Shown in pieces: positions 7,922 to 11,794 of a DNA stretch of 11,794 nt. The notes beneath the pieces are model-generated. The model saw only the letters and a program-made list of their open reading frames with translations, was not told the origin of the DNA and did no database searches. Location: positions 1 through 11,794 of the forward strand of contig JNEM01011192.1 of assembly GCA_000697335.1 (NCBI GenBank). The letters run 5' to 3'. How positions within the stretch are numbered: position 1 is the stretch's first letter; each line of letters begins with the position of its first letter. This stretch comes from Conidiobolus incongruus B7586. Taxonomy: Eukaryota > Entomophthoromycota > Entomophthoromycetes > Entomophthorales > Conidiobolaceae. Made by a program: the position numbers and the translations under genes.

Positions 7922-9064
7922 ATGAATCAAAAGCAAAATTTCAATCATATAAAAATGATAATTTTTAATATATTGTACATTAGTTCGATCTCTATATTGG
8001 TCGCCTTGTCAAACATCAGTGAAGTGAATGAATTTTTCAAAAGTGGTCGCTTGATTCAAATCAATCCTGATGAACCTCCAAAATGGATGAATAGTACCCA
8101 AATTCTTCAATTGATGAAAAATCGTCAGCCTTACTTGGATATCACCGAAGTAAAAGACAAATTCGAGAGTGTGAAGAATTCAAATAAAGTAATAACCATG
8201 GACTATACCATTCCTCAGACATTGGTTCAACAGAACCTAACAACCAAAGCTCAAGATCATTTGAATATGAGGCGAGCTGAGGGATTATTAAAACAGTTGA
8301 CATCTTTCTACTCAAGATTTTTTTTGACAGAATCTGGAATTCAGGCTAGTAAAATGCTAAAAGCCCATCTATCCTCAGTGATTAAAGGATATACAGGAAG
8401 GATTGAACTTGAAGAGGTCAATCATATTTGGGCTCAACCAAGTTTTATCATTAGGATCAAAGGATCTAAACACCCCAACCAGATTGCAATCATTGGAGCA
8501 CACTATGATTCGATTAACCAGGACGATCCGTTGGCGGGGCGCTCTCCAGGTGCAGATGACAATGGTACAGGGGTGGTAACTATAGTTGAAATTCTCAGAA
8601 CTCTTATTCAAATGCAATATAGGCCAAAGAGAACTATTGAATTTCATTTCTACGCTGCTGAAGAAGCTGGATTAATTGGTTCTCTTAGTATTGCATTCCG
8701 TTACCGACTTGAGAACCGTCAAGTGATTTCTATGCTAAATATCGATATGAATGGCTACAAAGCAGACAAATCCGATAATATTTCAATTGTCACAGATCAT
8801 GTTGACCCACAGCTATCCAAATTATTGAAGCTTTGTTTTGAAGCCTATTCCAAATATTCTACAGTCGATGATGTATGTGGTTATCGTTGCTCAGATCACG
8901 CGAGTTGGAATTTGGCCGGTTTCAACTCTGCTTACCCCTCAGAGAAAGTATGGGCAAGAGGATATCATACCGAAAAAGATATTATATCAGATGTCGATTT
9001 TGATTTTTTACTTCAGTTTGCAAGAGCTTCAATTGGGTTTTTATTTGAAGTGGTCGAAGCTTGA
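7922..9064 (+). CDS. Secreted M28 zinc leucine aminopeptidase (LAP1 type)
   Basis: This intronless gene encodes 380 residues, usual for fungal leucine aminopeptidase 1. Such enzymes are secreted and remove N-terminal residues, preferably leucine, using two zinc ions. Residues 12-30 are a hydrophobic signal core. Residues 31 to about 90 are a pro-region with the family-like YLDITE motif. The catalytic domain opens near LTSFYSRFF (126-134). By comparison with the Aeromonas enzyme, the ligands are His194 (GAHYDS), bridging Asp213 (GADDNGTG), Glu248 (AAEEAG), Asp275 (NIDMNGY) and His349 (YHTEKD). Glu247 is the catalytic base, Asp196 supports His194, and Cys319/Cys323 (CGYRC) form the expected disulfide. 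All are present, so the enzyme should be active. Sequons at Asn31, 57, 105, 214 and 286 could be glycosylated. Translation may begin at Met12 (7955), which gives a more canonical signal peptide and fits the TATA position better. Codon use is AT-rich, unlike the ML genes, suggesting lower or induced expression. Confidence 0.95.
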   Translation: MNQKQNFNHIKMIIFNILYISSISILVALSNISEVNEFFKSGRLIQINPDEPPKWMNSTQILQLMKNRQPYLDITEVKDKFESVKNSNKVITMDYTIPQTLVQQNLTTKAQDHLNMRRAEGLLKQLTSFYSRFFLTESGIQASKMLKAHLSSVIKGYTGRIELEEVNHIWAQPSFIIRIKGSKHPNQIAIIGAHYDSINQDDPLAGRSPGADDNGTGVVTIVEILRTLIQMQYRPKRTIEFHFYAAEEAGLIGSLSIAFRYRLENRQVISMLNIDMNGYKADKSDNISIVTDHVDPQLSKLLKLCFEAYSKYSTVDDVCGYRCSDHASWNLAGFNSAYPSEKVWARGYHTEKDIISDVDFDFLLQFARASIGFLFEVVEA

Positions 9065-9085
9065 TGATTATTTTTTTTGATATCT

Positions 9086-9091
9086 AATAAA
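9086..9091 (+). terminator. Poly(A) signal AATAAA of the aminopeptidase gene
   Basis: A perfect AATAAA begins 22 bases after the stop codon and is followed by a T/G-containing stretch (AGTATGTTTCTCCTG), the usual layout of a eukaryotic poly(A) site. Position and context make this the most convincing of the three signals in the window. Confidence 0.5.
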
Positions 9092-9825
9092 AGTATGTTT
9101 CTCCTGAATTCTTGCCTAATATAATTTCTTTTTTTTAGATAATATATTTTAGTAGATTGGTGTTATTTGATAATTATAATATTTCAATCAATATTGAAGA
9201 AATATCAAAATCATAAAAATTCAACAAACATTATACTTTAATACCATTTTGAACTCAATTGTTATAAAAATTTTTAATATTTGGTATATTTTGTATTTAA
9301 TAATGTTTTAAATATTTTAATCATACTTTTTTCAAAATTTAATTAAGAATTTCTTTTAAATTTTTGATATAATTATTATAAATTATAATTTGAAATTCTT
9401 TTATTAATATCAGTATATCAATTTTAAACTTCTCAAATATTTTTTAATTTGAACTATTCAGATATATAATACAAATATATTAAGTTGGTTTATTTTGATT
9501 GAAATATGACTTGTTTTGTCAATCAGTGATTATTTTTATTTCAATTATCTCTCAACAGATATTCAAATTTGTATTTTATGTAATTGGTTCATGATCTAGT
9601 AATCTATTTTAAAAATTAATGTTTAATTTTTTAAAGAAATTTAAATTGCTACCATAAGATTCATATAATATCTTTTTTAAGTCAGTTCAATTTTTTCTTT
9701 ATATAATAATCTCACTCCCTCGACTAATATAAAAACCTTTTTTATTATTTCTTTATTCCAACGTTCTAATTCAAATTTTAATAAAACGAAAAATAATCTA
9801 ACATACTGTTTTATTTATTATTTCA

Positions 9826-9866
<41 letters not shown>

Positions 9867-11794
9867 CTTAAAAAATCACTCTAATAGGTTTAATTGAACT
9901 AATATTAAAAATCATATATGTCATATATCAAAACATTTTTATTATTTTTTATTTAAGCATGGGAAATTTCTATTTATATGATAAATAATATTGATAATAA
10001 TCAATATAGATTAATAATGTATTATTCTCTTAGTATTAGGTAATTCCTTCTATTGTTATTTGATAATATCAATTACAAAAATAAAGTGAATAATTCTCCT
10101 ATTTTAATTGAAATTATTTGAAAGATAAAATCAATAATTATTGATTTTTGATTATTATTATATAATTTTCCTTGATGAAAAATATATTTACTCATACTAT
10201 CTAGTAATTTACTAACACCATTGAATATAATTCTTGATAATATTAAATGGAAAAATAAAATTATATAATTGCGTCATTTATATATATATATATTAACTTT
10301 ATATTTTTATTTATTCCATAATGTTTGGAATTTGAATAGAAAATTAAAGTATTAAAAGATTATGACTTGGTAAGAAAAATTAACATTATCAAAATTCGTG
10401 GCCTATTCTTATTATAAACGTTGATAAATAAAATAATTTAGGGAAAAATCAAATATTTGATATAATAAGTTTTATTAATTATATCAAATATATTAATATT
10501 TATAATAAAATGGAATTTTTAAATAATAAATTTATTTGTAATGCTATATAAAAATATATAACTTCAAATAAAGCCTTAATTAGGATGTTAATAATGATTT
10601 AGTTTTTCAAATCAATTAATCTTTTATAAATGATAAAAAATCAATATTCTATAAGAAAATATTATTTTACCAAGGCTTTAATGATGGTAATGAATATAGC
10701 ACTTCTCAATATTAGGCGAATACATGATAAAATTGAAATGCAACATTGATCAAAATTACAAGTTCTATTTTGGTAAAATTATAGCTTTTTCATTATTTAA
10801 TAGCCAAATATTTTCTAATATATATATATACTATACATTTTTTAAGTTAATATTGATATATTTAATTATATAAATTTAATATCTTTTTCTATAGTATATT
10901 ATTATTCATAAAAACTTTATAATATTTTATCATTTTATTATTATATATAAATCAAAAATAATATTAATTTCTATTTTAAATAATTTAAAATTAATGAAAT
11001 TATTAGAATAATGTTATTTACAATTTAATATCTTTATCTATATAATAATATTTAACCTAATAATATTTGAAAATTTTTATTTTTAGTTATTTTATATCAC
11101 TATTTTTGGTAAACTTTAAATTTTAACATTATTTAAAATATAAATTAGTTAAAATATTAAAAAAATAAATGATATAATTAAATATTTTATTTGTGTAACT
11201 TGATATATTTATATTATGATTTTTTGGATTAATATATCCATAAATTAATTTAGTTAGTATAAAAAATAATTGGAATTTTTTAATATTAATCTATATACTA
11301 TTAATTAAATATATAATTTCATTATTAATAAATGATATTTAGATTATTTACATAAAAAATTTATTAAATATACTATCAATAATAACTGGGTAAAAATAAC
11401 AAAACCATTTTAACTAATACTAATATTATTAATTTTATTTATATAGTGATTAAAAAAAATAATTTTTATTATATATTTTATTTATTAATAAACTGGTATA
11501 TATTAGAGAATAGTTCTATTTATAAATCAAAATAAAATATAAAATTATAATTATTACTAATAATTTAATAAAAAACTAGGATAAAATCAAATAACAAGAT
11601 AAATCCAAATATTATTTAATAAAAATTTAAAATTCCAAATATTTTAATTAAATATTTGATAATTGATATTTATAACTAATATTTTATAAAAGTATTATTT
11701 TAACTTAAACTTATTGACTTCATATTAAATTTATTATATTTTTTATTATAGATGAAGAATTAATAAATTAAGAATATTAAAAATAATTTTTTAT
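9092..11794. other. Long AT-rich gene-free region
   Basis: No gene, RNA or mobile element is visible in 2.7 kb. The sequence is among the most AT-rich of the window, especially beyond 10400, and stops are dense in every frame. The only clear feature is the TA/AT repeat at 9829-9864; shorter TA runs lie near 10280 and 10820. A lack of GC-richer patches sets it apart from the gaps between the three genes. Confidence 0.6.
9829..9864. repeat. AT dinucleotide microsatellite (18 units)
   Basis: This is a perfect run of AT units, the longest in the window, about 770 bases 3' of the aminopeptidase gene. It is likely to be length-variable between strains. Confidence 0.95.

Noticed and set aside
8375-8647. 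Minus-strand open frame of 90 codons inside the aminopeptidase gene
   Set aside because: It lies opposite the conserved catalytic core, whose coding sense is certain, and has no domain features of its own.
8838-9080. Plus-strand open frame of 80 codons overlapping the end of the aminopeptidase gene
   Set aside because: It is an alternative frame across the conserved CGYRC and HTEKD motifs, so the annotated frame is the real one.
1-11794. Mitochondrial or other organelle DNA, suggested by the extreme AT content
   Set aside because: The genes encode secreted proteins with signal peptides and no organelle genes, tRNAs or rRNAs are present. A nuclear AT-rich genome explains it better.
1-11794. 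CRISPR array, tRNA or rRNA genes, or a clustered defence or biosynthetic system
   Set aside because: No spaced direct repeats, no tRNA-like motif and no ribosomal RNA core were seen. Three genes of ordinary secreted families do not form a recognisable system.

Overview
The window looks like nuclear DNA from a very AT-rich fungus. The base composition, the three intronless genes for secreted proteins and the gene families fit an early-diverging (zygomycete-type) fungus such as an entomophthoralean like Conidiobolus. The species is inference; the fungal call is firmer, because the aminopeptidase and the ML-domain proteins both resemble known fungal secreted families. Genes stand out as islands of higher GC in intergenic DNA that by eye is roughly four-fifths A+T.

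Layout: positions 1-930 are featureless AT-rich DNA. Positions 1180-1662 (minus) encode a 160-residue secreted ML-domain (NPC2 / phosphatidylglycerol-phosphatidylinositol transfer type) protein. After a 3.3 kb gap, positions 4922-5404 (minus) encode a second copy, 138 of 160 residues identical with no gaps. After another 2.5 kb, positions 7922-9064 (plus) encode a 380-residue secreted M28-family zinc aminopeptidase of the fungal leucine aminopeptidase 1 type, with every metal ligand and the catalytic glutamate present. The last 2.7 kb (9092-11794) is extremely AT-rich and shows no gene.

The two ML genes are a same-strand dispersed duplication. Homology stops almost exactly at the stop codon on one side; on the other it fades over a short leader in which an AT-rich promoter-like element sits at the same distance from both start codons. 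Poly(A) signals (AATAAA) can be placed behind all three genes. All three products enter the secretory pathway. A lipid-binding protein and a peptidase could both serve external digestion or host interaction, but nothing shows that they work as one pathway.

Between the genes lie patches of more balanced composition that read like decayed or unrecognised coding DNA: 2486-2840 (minus, the best), 4202-4543 (minus), 6536-6856 (plus) and 7276-7521 (plus). A 70-base exon-like segment with good splice-site matches lies at 931-1000 (minus). None could be assigned to a family. Three long TA dinucleotide repeats are present. No tRNA, rRNA, CRISPR array, complete transposon or viral element was recognised, and I see no convincing novel multi-gene system.
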